Notes under the pieces: generated by a model
The model's input: the letters and a program-made list of their open reading frames with translations, nothing else
Database searches by the model: none
Told to the model about the DNA's origin: nothing
Shown: positions 1 to 6,866 of the stretch, one piece after another
Numbering within the stretch: position 1 is the stretch's first letter
Layout of the letters: every line of letters begins with the position of its first letter
From: Acidimicrobiia bacterium
GTDB taxonomy: Bacteria > Actinomycetota > Acidimicrobiia > IMCC26256
Reading direction: 5' to 3'
Assembly (NCBI GenBank): GCA_023262065.1
Contig: JALRDW010000293.1
Location: 1-10,178, forward strand
DNA: 10,178 nt
Made by a program: the position numbers and the translations under genes

Positions 1-1716
1 GAACAACTCGGCGAGTACTTCGTCGAGGGCCAGCGTGAGCTGCACGAGGGCAGTGTGGACCGTGCCGTGGAGATCTTCACGGAGCTGTCCGCCGAGTGGG
101 CCGACTTCGACGGCCCGGACTGCGAGCGCGCGCTCACGATGCGCGGCTTCCTCGGGCTGGCCCTCACCGACGCCCGCCGCTTCACGGAGGCCGAGGCGGT
201 CCTCGCGGACCTGCTGCTCGACCGTGAGCGCGTCCTCGGTCCCGACGACGAGCAGACGCTGGTCGCACGCGCCAACCTCATGCGGGCGATCGCGTTCGGT
301 GGTCGCCCCCGGGAGGCCATCGTCATGGCCGAGCGCCTCATCGAGGACCGCACGCGCATCTACGGGCCCGACGACGTCTCCGTGCACCGCATGGCGGGCC
401 ACATCGCCCGGTTCCACTACGAGCTGGACGAGTACGCCGAGGCGGCGGCCCGCTACGAAGCCGTGCTGGAGGCCTTCGAGCGGCTCGGCCTCGACGAGAC
501 CCGCGAGTTCGCCGAGATGACCTACAACGGCGCGGTCGCCGAGGTGAAGGCCGACCCGAACGACGAGACCGTCCGGGCGTTCGCCGAGATGGTGGCCGAG
601 ATCGAGGAGGACCTCGGTCCGGACCACTCCTGGTCGATGACGGCCGCCGCGACGTTGGCGGAGGTCCTGGCCTTCTTCACGGATCGACCCGAGGAGGCCC
701 TCGAGCGCTACCTCGAGCTCGTCGAGCGCCGGACCGCGGTCTACGGTGCGGCGAGTCCCCAGACCCTCGAGACCCGCCGTGCACTCGCGCGGTGCCTCAT
801 CGCCACGGATCGACCCGGGGAGGCCGTCGCGCACCTCGTCGAGGGCGTGCGCGCCTGCGACGAGATCGGGTACTCGTGCGAGGTCGGTGGGCTGCACACC
901 CGCATGGACCTCGTCTGGGCGCGCATGGAGCTGATCGGCCGGCTCGACGACATCGAGGACCGTGGCGTCGCGGGCGACGAGGAGATCGCCGAGCAGTGGC
1001 GACTCGCCGAGGTGGAGTTCGAGGCCCTTCTGGCGGATGCCCGGTACCTCGAGCCGGACCACGGCCTGCGCGTCGCCATCGAGAACGTGGGGCGTGTGCA
1101 CGGTCTGCTCGAGGACGGCGAGAGCGACGGGGCGGAGGAGGACTGGGAGGACGAGGGCGAGGAGGATCCGTCGCTGGCGTTCCCGGGCCGCACCGTCGAC
1201 GACCGGCACATGGCCCACTACCGGTTCGGGTTCGGCGTGCTCCCGGGATTCGTGTTCGACGAGTTCGGACTCGGCTTCCTCCACCTGCTCGACGGCCCGG
1301 ACGGCCCGGAGGTGCTCGCCGGCCTGTGGGCCTCGCTCTGCGACGACCCGATGCTGGTGTGTGGAGCCGACGAGTTCACGGTCGAGCAGCGACGCGGCCG
1401 GGACGGGGCGCTCCTGGTGGTCATCGGCCTGCCCGAGGTCCGGTCCTCGCACGAGTGCCACGCCGTCGGCATCCGGGTCGACATGGCGCACTTCACCCGG
1501 CGGTTCCCGGAGGTGGGCGCGCTCCTGTCGTTGCGGGAGCCGGGTGCGGCCCGGATCGTCCACCTCGAGGCGACCGAGTTCGGCGGCACCATGCTCGGCG
1601 AGACCCTCCCGGACGGCACCCACCGCAACCTCGGTCCGGGCCCGGAGCCGTCGGTCGAGGCGATGTTCTCGATCCTCGGTGACCTCGGGCCCGACGCGCC
1701 CGACTCCGCAGCCTGA
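1..1716 (+). CDS. TPR-repeat protein with unknown C-terminal domain (5' truncated)
   Basis: The reading frame is open from the first base, so the true start lies outside the window; a GTG at 55 is in frame, but the residues before it (EQLGEYFVEGQRELHEG) already look like TPR helix. 571 residues are visible. Visible residues 1 to about 300 form helical hairpins of roughly 42 residues with the kinesin-light-chain/TPR_10-12 look: a small-residue helix, an acidic helix with EA, then a turn such as GPDD, GPDH or GAASPQTLETR. At least five units can be seen. An acidic linker (about 372-391, rich in E, D and G) leads to a C-terminal domain of about 180 residues that I do not recognise; it has no membrane segment or obvious catalytic motif. 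TPR arrays normally bind protein partners, so a cytoplasmic scaffold or sensor role is inferred. Two adjacent repeats share nearly identical DNA. The stop is TGA at 1714-1716. Confidence 0.85.
   Translation, partial: EQLGEYFVEGQRELHEGSVDRAVEIFTELSAEWADFDGPDCERALTMRGFLGLALTDARRFTEAEAVLADLLLDRERVLGPDDEQTLVARANLMRAIAFGGRPREAIVMAERLIEDRTRIYGPDDVSVHRMAGHIARFHYELDEYAEAAARYEAVLEAFERLGLDETREFAEMTYNGAVAEVKADPNDETVRAFAEMVAEIEEDLGPDHSWSMTAAATLAEVLAFFTDRPEEALERYLELVERRTAVYGAASPQTLETRRALARCLIATDRPGEAVAHLVEGVRACDEIGYSCEVGGLHTRMDLVWARMELIGRLDDIEDRGVAGDEEIAEQWRLAEVEFEALLADARYLEPDHGLRVAIENVGRVHGLLEDGESDGAEEDWEDEGEEDPSLAFPGRTVDDRHMAHYRFGFGVLPGFVFDEFGLGFLHLLDGPDGPEVLAGLWASLCDDPMLVCGADEFTVEQRRGRDGALLVVIGLPEVRSSHECHAVGIRVDMAHFTRRFPEVGALLSLREPGAARIVHLEATEFGGTMLGETLPDGTHRNLGPGPEPSVEAMFSILGDLGPDAPDSAA
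678..825 (+). repeat. Near-identical 22-bp segments one TPR unit apart
   Basis: Bases 678-699 and 804-825 match at 21 of 22 positions; the only difference is A at 692 against G at 818. They encode the TDRPEEA and TDRPGEA hairpin starts. The offset is 126 bases, exactly 42 codons, which is the period of this TPR class. Silent positions are conserved as well as the protein, which fits duplication or gene conversion between repeat units. High GC lowers the significance somewhat. Confidence 0.6.
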
Positions 1717-1729
1717 TCGCCGGGGGGAT

Positions 1730-1773
1730 GGAGGGTGTCCGACCCCCTCCGCATGATCTCGGACAGCCCGGGC
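1730..1773. repeat. Overlapping inverted repeats, possible terminator or REP-like element
   Basis: Thirteen bases after the TPR gene's stop codon, GGAGGG (1730-1735) can pair with CCCTCC (1745-1750). Inside that hairpin begins TGTCCGA (1736-1742), which is perfectly complementary to TCGGACA (1759-1765), so the two foldings exclude each other. GCCCGGGC (1766-1773), an 8-bp palindrome, follows directly. No T-run follows, so a classical intrinsic terminator is not shown. The GGAG lead and GTGTCCGAC core resemble the head and palindrome of REP sequences mobilised by Y1-type (RAYT) transposases, but no such gene is present here. Possible roles are transcript-end protection, termination, or an attenuator before the PemK-like gene. 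Confidence 0.45.
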
Positions 1774-1806
1774 GCACAGGACCCGGAGCATCGACAGGGG
1801 AGCACC

Positions 1807-2220
1807 ATGAAGCACACCGACCGCCGCCGTACCAAGCAGGAGAACCACCGGCACCACCGCGACGCCGAGCGCCGGGCCCGGCGGTTGCGGGGCACCGAGG
1901 GTGTCTCGCGTCGTCACATCGTCCCGGGGGCCGTCGTCCTCGTCGACGTGCCCTACCGCGAGGGCACCGGTTCGAAGCAGCGACCCGCGGTGGTCGTCGG
2001 GCGTGACGGCGATCGCATCGTCGTGCGCGCCTTCACCACGGCGGAACCGCGCGACCCGTGCGGGTACCAGGAGGTGGAGCCGACCTGGAAGAACGGCCTG
2101 ACCCGGAGGTCATGGCTGCGCCCGGACACCTGCATCGTCACCGGCGATGCGGTCGTCGAGACGCGCGGCCGGGTCGACGTCGTCATCGATCTCACCGCTG
2201 ACGAGCTCGTCGCCGGTTGA
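1807..2220 (+). CDS. PemK/MazF-like type II toxin endoribonuclease homologue
   Basis: A 137-residue protein starting at ATG 1807, preceded by AGGGGAG (1796-1802). A GTG at 1735 is also in frame but lies in the hairpin region and has no ribosome site. Residues 1-38 are a strongly basic leader dense in Arg, Lys and His. Residues 39-130 match the PemK/MazF fold: PGAVVLVDVP (first strand), GSKQRPAVVVG with Arg59 where MazF has its catalytic Arg, then VVRAFTTAEP with Thr77/Thr78 where the catalytic Thr lies, then a GL...S.LRPDTCIV segment typical of the end of the domain. Family members cut single-stranded mRNA at short motifs and are held in check by a small antitoxin encoded just upstream. Here the upstream gene is a TPR protein 90 bp away and no antitoxin-like gene is seen, so this may be an orphan or domesticated member. 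The fold assignment is good; the toxin activity is inferred. Confidence 0.8.
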   Translation: MKHTDRRRTKQENHRHHRDAERRARRLRGTEGVSRRHIVPGAVVLVDVPYREGTGSKQRPAVVVGRDGDRIVVRAFTTAEPRDPCGYQEVEPTWKNGLTRRSWLRPDTCIVTGDAVVETRGRVDVVIDLTADELVAG

Positions 2221-2224
2221 GGTG
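2219..2224 (+). promoter_or_regulatory. Ribosome binding site of the Cys/His mini-protein
   Basis: GAGGTG at 2219-2224 overlaps the TGA stop of the PemK-like gene and sits eight bases before the GTG at 2233. This decides the start of the next gene and suggests translation of the two from one message. Confidence 0.65.
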
Positions 2225-2232
2225 ACGAGCCG

Positions 2233-2424
2233 GTGACCCGGACGCGCAACCGAGCCTGCGTGGGGAAGCGGTCCCACGCGTCGAAACGCGGTGCACTCCA
2301 GCACGTGTTCGCGCGTCGACGTGCCGGCGCGACCCGGAGTGCGACGCAGGCCTATCGGTGCAAGTACTGCCGAATGTGGCATGTCGGACACGCGCCCCGG
2401 AGTCGGAAACGCCAGAAGCACTGA
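2233..2424 (+). CDS. Small basic Cys/His protein, putative zinc knuckle
   Basis: A 63-residue protein starting at GTG 2233, twelve bases after the PemK-like stop, with a ribosome site overlapping that stop. The pattern is Cys9, His15, a basic helix-like stretch (KRGALQHVFARRRAG), then YRCKYCRMWHVGH with Cys43, Cys46, His50 and His53. Similar small proteins with a lone N-terminal Cys and a terminal YxCxxCxxWHxGH are found in actinobacterial chromosomes and phages, usually unannotated; I recall the pattern from general knowledge and could not search for it. Cys9/Cys43/Cys46 plus a His could hold one zinc ion. It is strongly basic with an Arg/Lys-rich tail, which fits nucleic-acid or ribosome binding. 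Being next to a PemK-like gene makes a joint function possible, but it does not resemble known MazE/PemI antitoxins. The gene is probable and the function unknown. Confidence 0.65.
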   Translation: MTRTRNRACVGKRSHASKRGALQHVFARRRAGATRSATQAYRCKYCRMWHVGHAPRSRKRQKH

Positions 2425-2426
2425 AC

Positions 2427-2445
2427 GTCCCGGTGCGATCGGGAC
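2427..2445 (+). terminator. Hairpin after the mini-protein gene
   Basis: GTCCCG (2427-2432) pairs perfectly with CGGGAC (2440-2445) across a seven-base loop. It begins two bases after the TGA at 2422-2424 and lies between two plus-strand genes. There is no T-run, so it would be a factor-dependent or mRNA-stabilising hairpin rather than a classical intrinsic terminator. Confidence 0.35.
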
Positions 2446-2489
2446 CATCGGCCCTCGCACGGTGAGTGGCCGGTGGTCACGATCCCCCC

Positions 2490-5400
2490 ATGGCAGGGAA
2501 CGAGCACCCCGCGGGTTGGTACCCCGACCCGCTCCACCGGGCGGATTGGCGCTACTGGGACGGTGAGGCGTGGAACGCACGCGTCGCCGATTGTGACCAG
2601 CGCACTTGGGTCGATGAGATCTTCGTCGCCGAGTCGAAGGCGCGTGCGCAGGCGGCCGGGACCCCCGAGCCCGCGATCGCACCGCCGCCGGGGCCCCAAC
2701 CGGCTCCCGAGGTGCCGACGGCGGTCGTGACGCAGGCTGCGGCACCACCGCGAGCGGTGACCCCGAAGCCGAAGGTGCGCGAGCACCGCGTGCGGCATGC
2801 GATCGCCGCCGCGAGCCGCCGCATCGCCGCCGACCTCGCGGTGCACTGGCTCGCCTACATCGGTGTCGTGCTCATCTTCGTCGGCGTGTTCGGCTTCATG
2901 GTCTTCTCGTTCCGTGACGTCGGTCGGAACCTGCGACCGGTCGCCGAGGTCGTGATCCCCCTCGCGCTCGCCGGTGCGGCGTGGTACCTGCGACGCCAGC
3001 GCGCCCCGTTCGTGGCCTCGCTCGTCGCCGGCCTCGCCGGTGCGCTCGTGCCGATCGCGGTGATCACCTCCTTCAACGACGACTTCGCGGTCCCGCCGGA
3101 CGTGAGCGGCACGGCCCGTCCGCTCATCACCGGTGGCCTGTGCCTCATCATCGGGGCGGCCTACGCGTGGTGGACGACCCGCCGGCCGGAGACCACGTTG
3201 CGGTTCCTCGCCGGGCCGGTCGCCTGGCTCGGCGTCGGGGTGGCGGTCGCCGTGTTCGCCGACGAGATCCCGACCGGCACCGCGGTCGCCCGGGCCGACG
3301 CCTGGCAGTCGGCCGCCATGGTCATCGCCATCGCCGTCACGCTCGCCGTCGCGCGCCTGCGACCCGACACGGCGCTCTCGCGGTCGACGACCACCGCAGC
3401 GTTCCCGGGTCTCGTCATCGCCACGGCGTTCGGTGTCACCGCGCTCGTCGCCGACGGGGGCTGGTACGGAGCGGGCACGGCCGGTGCGCTCGCCCTGCTC
3501 GTCGCCTTCGACCTCCTCGAGCCCCGACTGCGCCCGATCGCGACCGGCATCCTCGAGGCCGCGGCCCTCGGCGCCGCGGTCCTGACGGTGAACCCGCCCA
3601 TCGAAACGGCCTGGCAGTTCGCCATGTTCGCACTCGGCGTGCTGGCACTCACCGAGTGGACCGCACGGCGGCGCACGCCCGACTGGTTGCTGCAGACCAT
3701 GACCGGACTCTCGGTCGCCGCGATCCTCGGCACCGCCGGGGATCCGTGGGTGCTGGTCCTCGTGAGCGCGGTCGGCTCCCTCTGGGCGCACGCGCGCCGG
3801 TATGCGCCGCCCCGCTGGCTCGGGGGAGATCCCGCAGTCATGGGCGTCGCCGGTGCGGTGCTCCCGCTCGGGGTCGCCGCGGGTCTGTTCGCCGAGGTGT
3901 CCGTCGGGGTCGCCCTGCTCGCGCTCGCCGCGGTCGTCACCGTGGTCGCCGGCATCGTGCGGATCGACCGCGACACCGAGGATCCGTACTGGCGCGTGTG
4001 GATTCCGAGCGCGGCGGCACTCGTCGAGTTCGGTGTCGTCGTCGCCGCGCTCGCGCCGCTCGATCCGATGTACTCGTGGCTGGCCGGTGCGGCCGCGCTG
4101 CTCACCGTCACGGCCGTCGCCATGCCGGGCGATCCGGCCTGGCGCCGGTGGGTCGTGGCCGCCTCGTTCGTCTGGACCGGCTGGCTCACGGCGATGGCGT
4201 TGGAGCTCGGCGGCACGGTCCCCGCGGTACGTACCCTCGGCCTCGCCGTGGTCACCGTGCTGCTGGCGCTCGGGGCCCGCCGGGTGGAGGAGCGGTACCG
4301 GACCCTCCTCGCCTCCCTCGCCGCTGCGTTCGGCGTATCGACCCTCGTGTCCCTCGGCGACTGGCGCGACTGGGACCGGGAGGCGTGGGCCATCGGACTC
4401 GCGGCGTACGGCGCGGCGGTCGCGATCGGTGTCGTCGCCTCGACCTTCGTCCCGCGGGCCCGGCGGGCGTTGTCCTGGCCGTGGGCGATCGAGGCGTTCG
4501 CCACGGTGGGCATCGCCGTCATGGTGGTGCTCGACCGCCCGGTCCGGGTGGGCGAGGGCCTCCCCGGGCTGGCCGCAGCCGGCGCGGCGGCGCTGATCGC
4601 AGCCGGAGCCTTCGTGCTCGTCCGACGGTGGAGCCTCCCGATGCTCGTCGAGATCGGGGTCGTCGCGCTCGCCGCGTCGGCGGCCTGCCTCGCGGTCGGC
4701 CTCGATGCGGGGTCGGCTGCGATCGCGCTCGGCGGACTCGGGGCGGGCCTCACCGCCGTGGCGGTGGCCTGCCGGCTCGGGACGACGCCGACCCCGGACG
4801 CGCCCCGCGCCTTCGCGCTCGTCCCGCGTGCCGCGCTCGAGATCGCAACGATCGGCGGGCTCGTCGCGATCTCGTTCGCACCGGCGACGGGCGACCTCGG
4901 TTGGACTGCGACGGCTGCGTGGGCGGGTGTCGCGGTCGGCACCGCCGCCGTCGCGTGGCGCTGGCGCATCGCTGCGCTCGTGTGGGTCACCGCCGGCAGC
5001 GTCGCCGGGGGCGTGATCGCGCTCGGCGTCTGGCAGGATTGGAGTGCGGAGGGCTGGCTCATGGCCGGTTCGGTCACGGCCGCCGCAGTGGTGCTCACCG
5101 CCACCTCCACGGCGCTGCTCACCCGGGTGCCACGCGCCTGGTCGCTCCCGTGGTTGGTCGTGGGCCTGAGTGCGAGCGCGGTCGCCGGGGTGGCGGCCCT
5201 GCTCGATCTCGGGGGCGCGACCCGCGGCGGACCCGGATACGTCGTCGCTGCCGCGACGCTCGCCGTCGCCGTGGTCGGCGCGGTGGCCGACCTCTGGGCC
5301 CAGCCCGTGTGGCGGTGGATCTCGGCGACCTGGATCGGGCTCGCCGGGGGCGTGGCCGCGGTGGCCGGGGATGCGAGCACGGTGGGCATGGCCCGCGGTG

Positions 5401-6188
5401 CGGCGATCACGGCGATCGTCATCACGGTGCTCGTCGTCGCCACCTGGCGCGTCGAACGGCTCACCACGTGGCACCGCGTCGGTACGGCCCTCGCCGCCGT
5501 CGCGCTCGCGGCTGCGGTACCGGGCACCGTCATCCTCGTCGACGATGCGGCGCGCTGGTCGGAGGTGGCGAGCCTCGTCACGCTCGTCCTCTTCGCGTGC
5601 GCGGTCGAGGCGTGGACCTTCGGCACCCTGTGGCGACGGGTGCAACTCGCCGAGAGCGCGCCGGCCCTCCTCGTCGGCGCGTGGTGTGCGTTCGCCGCCG
5701 GATCACTCAGCGGCAACGCCCAGTGGTACACGGTGCCGATCGGCGTCGCGCTCATCGGGGTGGAGGAGATCCGACGCGCCGATCACCGCCACGCCGGACT
5801 CCCGCCGTACTCGACCTCGGGCCGGTGGATCGAGTACCTCGGGATGATGCTCATCGTCGCGGCCTCCATGTTCCAGACCGTGCTCGTGTCGCCGTACTCC
5901 TCGTTCCTCGGCGTGCTGCTCGGCATGCTGATCGCGACCTGGGGCGCACTCACCCACGTCCGGCGGCGTGCGGTGTTCGGAACGGCAGCCGCGGCGCTGG
6001 CGATCGTGCTGCTGCTCGGCGAGTACCTCGTCGACGTGGTCCCGATGCGGGCCGGGATGGGCCTGTGGATCTCGTTGGCCCTCCTCGGCGTGGTCGCGGT
6101 GGCCGGTGCCGCCTTCCTCGAGCGCGGGCGACATGCCTGGCGCTCCGGGGTGCAGCGGTTCGGCTCCGTCACCCACGACTGGGAGTGA
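2490..6188 (+). CDS. Giant polytopic membrane protein with N-terminal DUF2510 domain
   Basis: Starting from ATG 2490 this is a 1232-residue protein; GTG 2466 is in frame and would add eight residues. ATG is preferred because DUF2510 domains usually begin within a few residues of the N-terminus, though the nearest ribosome-like GGTGG (2472-2476) is rather far. Residues 5-33 (HPAGWYPDP...RYWDGEAWNARV) are DUF2510, a small Trp-rich cytosolic module of actinobacterial membrane proteins. A Pro/Ala-rich linker (about 60-95) and a basic stretch (about 92-115) follow. From about 118 to 1205 I count roughly 40 hydrophobic segments of 16-24 residues separated by short Arg/Asp-containing turns, with no soluble domain between them. 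This resembles the large actinobacterial SCO7613-C-terminal/DUF2157-like membrane proteins, whose function is unknown. The short tail ends THDWE. It is convergent with the next gene, with 16 bp between the stops. Confidence 0.85.
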   Translation: MAGNEHPAGWYPDPLHRADWRYWDGEAWNARVADCDQRTWVDEIFVAESKARAQAAGTPEPAIAPPPGPQPAPEVPTAVVTQAAAPPRAVTPKPKVREHRVRHAIAAASRRIAADLAVHWLAYIGVVLIFVGVFGFMVFSFRDVGRNLRPVAEVVIPLALAGAAWYLRRQRAPFVASLVAGLAGALVPIAVITSFNDDFAVPPDVSGTARPLITGGLCLIIGAAYAWWTTRRPETTLRFLAGPVAWLGVGVAVAVFADEIPTGTAVARADAWQSAAMVIAIAVTLAVARLRPDTALSRSTTTAAFPGLVIATAFGVTALVADGGWYGAGTAGALALLVAFDLLEPRLRPIATGILEAAALGAAVLTVNPPIETAWQFAMFALGVLALTEWTARRRTPDWLLQTMTGLSVAAILGTAGDPWVLVLVSAVGSLWAHARRYAPPRWLGGDPAVMGVAGAVLPLGVAAGLFAEVSVGVALLALAAVVTVVAGIVRIDRDTEDPYWRVWIPSAAALVEFGVVVAALAPLDPMYSWLAGAAALLTVTAVAMPGDPAWRRWVVAASFVWTGWLTAMALELGGTVPAVRTLGLAVVTVLLALGARRVEERYRTLLASLAAAFGVSTLVSLGDWRDWDREAWAIGLAAYGAAVAIGVVASTFVPRARRALSWPWAIEAFATVGIAVMVVLDRPVRVGEGLPGLAAAGAAALIAAGAFVLVRRWSLPMLVEIGVVALAASAACLAVGLDAGSAAIALGGLGAGLTAVAVACRLGTTPTPDAPRAFALVPRAALEIATIGGLVAISFAPATGDLGWTATAAWAGVAVGTAAVAWRWRIAALVWVTAGSVAGGVIALGVWQDWSAEGWLMAGSVTAAAVVLTATSTALLTRVPRAWSLPWLVVGLSASAVAGVAALLDLGGATRGGPGYVVAAATLAVAVVGAVADLWAQPVWRWISATWIGLAGGVAAVAGDASTVGMARGAAITAIVITVLVVATWRVERLTTWHRVGTALAAVALAAAVPGTVILVDDAARWSEVASLVTLVLFACAVEAWTFGTLWRRVQLAESAPALLVGAWCAFAAGSLSGNAQWYTVPIGVALIGVEEIRRADHRHAGLPPYSTSGRWIEYLGMMLIVAASMFQTVLVSPYSSFLGVLLGMLIATWGALTHVRRRAVFGTAAAALAIVLLLGEYLVDVVPMRAGMGLWISLALLGVVAVAGAAFLERGRHAWRSGVQRFGSVTHDWE

Positions 6189-6204
6189 GGACGGGGCTGC
6201 GGGG

Positions 6205-6807
6205 TCAGCGCTTGCGCTTGTAACGGGCCGGACCCGTCGTCGGCTTCGCGGCCCGGGCGGCCCGTTCGGCCTCCTTGCGGGCCCGACGCGCCTCGCGCTT
6301 CGCGTCGTCGGCGCTCTCGGCCTCGGCGACCACGGCATCGTCGGCTGCGGTGTCGACCTCCGGCTCCGGTCGGGCGCCGAGGCCCGGGTGGGTCGCGAGC
6401 ACCGTGGCGCACGCGTCCATCGCCGGGACCTCGCGGTCGATCGCGACGGCGAGCACGAGTGCCGTCACGCCCGGCCCGAGGGTGTCCCAGGACGCGTCGA
6501 CCGCAGCGGTGAGCTGCTCGACGTCGGGGTTCGCCGCGGCCTCGCCGAGTGCCCGCACGATCTCCTCGAGCGCGGCCGCGGTGAGGTGGTCGAGTACATC
6601 GACGAGGTGCTCGTCCGACCGATCGACGACCCGGGCGCGCACGAGCCGCTGCGCGTGGGGATCGGTGGTGAGTGCGGTGGGCGGGAGCCCGAGGCGGCGG
6701 GCGACCGAACGACGCTCGAACTCGGGGAGCAGACCGGCGGCACGGTGCACGTCCTCGGCGGTGGTGCGGGCGAGCTCGGTGCGCGTCCTGCTCGTCGGTT
6801 CGGCCAT
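6205..6807 (-). CDS. Unrecognised 200-residue protein with Lys/Arg/Ala-rich tail
   Basis: The start is ATG at 6807, with GGAGGA (6821-6816 on this strand) eight bases upstream, one of the best ribosome sites in the window. The same frame is open further upstream, but that would run into the preceding gene. Residues 1 to about 135 are predicted mostly helical and amphipathic (for example EHLVDVLDHLTAAALEEIV), with no membrane span and no Cys. Residues about 145-165 are acidic. The last 35 are a charged helix (AKREARRARKEAERAARAAK) ending in PARYKRKR, which resembles nucleic-acid- or ribosome-binding tails. I do not recognise the family. It follows the TIGR03084-type gene on the same strand after 59 bp, so co-transcription is likely. 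Its own strong ribosome site, codon use and convergent placement support a real gene. Confidence 0.7.
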   Translation of the reverse strand: MAEPTSRTRTELARTTAEDVHRAAGLLPEFERRSVARRLGLPPTALTTDPHAQRLVRARVVDRSDEHLVDVLDHLTAAALEEIVRALGEAAANPDVEQLTAAVDASWDTLGPGVTALVLAVAIDREVPAMDACATVLATHPGLGARPEPEVDTAADDAVVAEAESADDAKREARRARKEAERAARAAKPTTGPARYKRKR

Positions 6808-6815
6808 CGCCGTCG

Positions 6816-6821
6816 TCCTCC
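6816..6821 (-). promoter_or_regulatory. Ribosome binding site deciding the start at 6807
   Basis: TCCTCC on the plus strand reads GGAGGA on the minus strand and lies eight bases before ATG 6807. This rules out the much longer same-frame extension toward 7323. Confidence 0.75.
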
Positions 6822-6866
6822 GGATCGGGTGGGGACCGTGAGCATCGCACACGGTCGGAGTGCCGC

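Noticed and set aside
1735..1806. In-frame N-terminal extension of the PemK-like protein from GTG 1735
   Set aside because: It lies inside the inverted repeats and lacks a ribosome site; ATG 1807 has AGGGGAG at the right place.
2383..2391. TGTCGGACA, similar to the hairpin core at 1736-1765
   Set aside because: It falls inside the WHVGH coding segment of the mini-protein and has no extended pairing; most likely chance.
1807..2424. A prophage or integrative element carrying the PemK-like and Cys/His genes
   Set aside because: No integrase, phage structural gene, tRNA att site, direct repeats or change in base composition is visible around them.
2352..5645. A 1097-codon open frame on the minus strand opposite the membrane protein
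   Set aside because: Its translation is a monotonous Arg/Gly/Asp/His/Pro mixture with no domain. It is the usual antisense shadow of a high-GC gene, whereas the plus-strand frame has a DUF2510 start and regular membrane helices.
2981..6223. A 1080-codon open frame on the plus strand, second frame of the membrane protein gene
   Set aside because: An Arg/Gly/Ala-rich low-complexity translation with no motif and no ribosome site; a frame shadow.
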